Source: a virus. Taken from it: DNA of 46,745 nucleotides. Below are positions 46,297 through 46,745 of this stretch, piece by piece. Under the pieces are notes generated by a model, which did no database searches, was not told the DNA's origin, and worked only from the letters and a program-made list of their open reading frames with translations. The first letter of the stretch is position 1; every line of letters starts with the position of its first letter. The stretch covers positions 1 to 46,745 of IMG/VR virus record IMGVR_UViG_3300046477_000310; one strand, 5' to 3'. A program made the translations under genes and the position numbers.

Positions 46297-46745
46297 CTAG
46301 CGCACTCCTGAAACTGGAGCGTTCGGATCAGGCGTGTACACAATCGTCGCGCTCTGCAGGCTGTAATGCACCCCCGCCTGCCCCAGCTTCGCCCACAGCT
46401 TCCTGCCGCGCGTATTCATCGGCCACTCCGCTACCGAATCAATCAGCGTGCTCAGTTGCTGCCCCTTCAGTGTGTCGGTTACGGTGTCCAACGTCGATGC
46501 ATAGACAAACGGCGTCAGGATGCCAACTCCGTCAATCTCAAAGAACGCCTGCGAGTAGTTCTTCTGCCACGCCGAACTTCCAGCCGCGGCGAAGACGTAA
46601 TAGCCGCCAATGTCTCCAAGGTTGTCGTCCGTCGTGCCCTCTGCCGTATCCAAACGGTAGAACGTCGAGCCGATAACAAAGATCGTCCCGCTTGCCGAAT
46701 TGCAAACCCAGTCGAAAGGACGGTTCCACGGGCACCACTTCACCG
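46297..46745 (-). CDS. Large tail/structural protein, C-terminal part (continuation of 1-2677)
   Basis: This is the carboxyl end of the protein that starts at 2677. Joining through the 24-base overlap gives a continuous reading (YHEVALGGTVKWCPWNRP), and the total of 3102 nt is an exact multiple of three. A gene caller treating the window as linear would wrongly start a 148-aa protein at the GTG at 46743. The part here reads like a beta-propeller or jelly-roll segment (FVIGSTFYRLDTAEG, YYVFAAAGSSAW). It ends with TAG directly before the ATG of the next gene at 46296. Confidence 0.8.
   Translation of the reverse strand, partial: VKWCPWNRPFDWVCNSASGTIFVIGSTFYRLDTAEGTTDDNLGDIGGYYVFAAAGSSAWQKNYSQAFFEIDGVGILTPFVYASTLDTVTDTLKGQQLSTLIDSVAEWPMNTRGRKLWAKLGQAGVHYSLQSATIVYTPDPNAPVSGVR
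46722..46745. repeat. Terminal direct repeat, copy 2 (circular overlap)
   Basis: Exact copy of bases 1-24. Removing one copy gives a circular unit of 46,721 bp. Confidence 0.9.

Overview
The window looks like one complete, circular temperate tailed-phage genome. The last 24 bases repeat the first 24 exactly, and an open reading frame runs through that join without interruption, so the unit is about 46,721 bp. The head proteins (portal of about 740 aa, separate scaffold, coat, both terminase subunits) and two alanine- and glutamine-rich ejection-like proteins suggest a short-tailed, P22-like (podovirus) architecture. I see no tape measure, sheath or tube gene. A host in the Acidobacteriota is my inference: it rests on the style of the signal peptides (Gln right after the cleavage site) and the general look of the proteins, not on a search.

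Layout. (1) Late operon, minus strand, running from 13.4 kb down to 1 and over the circular join to about 31 kb: small and large terminase, portal, scaffold, a 300-nt structured leader, coat protein, terminator, head-tail connector-type proteins, a junction-spanning ~1033-aa tail protein, a GNAT-like protein, ejection-like proteins, then five consecutive tail-fibre, adhesin or tailspike-like proteins that all carry Sec signal peptides, and finally a metallophosphoesterase and two small genes. (2) A plus-strand island (13.44-14.55 kb) of six tiny genes behind a good sigma70-type promoter. (3) Early replication operon, minus strand, 20.6 to 16.0 kb: DUF1376-type initiator with an internal iteron array, DnaB-like helicase, HNH and VRR-NUC nucleases and several tiny genes, ending at a strong terminator at 15.9 kb. 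A group of small membrane proteins follows (15.8-14.55 kb) and may be the lysis module. (4) A probable immunity and conversion region (20.6-22.5 kb) with a candidate DNA-binding protein and membrane or secreted proteins. It lies between two outward-facing promoters that share an operator-like dyad in the same place relative to the -35 box. (5) Early plus-strand operon, 22.7-30.4 kb: a LexA-like winged-helix protein, many small overlapping genes, a RecT/Bet-type annealase with a YqaJ/lambda-Exo-type exonuclease, an excisionase-like protein and a tyrosine integrase. (6) A probable attP of about 200 bp (30.4-30.6 kb) with two pairs of near-identical direct repeats.

How it fits together: one repressor-type protein could silence both divergent early promoters. 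Leftward transcription would load the replisome at an origin inside the initiator gene. Rightward transcription would provide recombination and integration or excision. The late minus-strand operon builds and fills the particle. The least expected parts are the origin-like iterons in all three reading frames of a coding gene, the structured coat leader with a tRNA-like fold and a competing helix, and the run of virion-like proteins built for export through the membrane.
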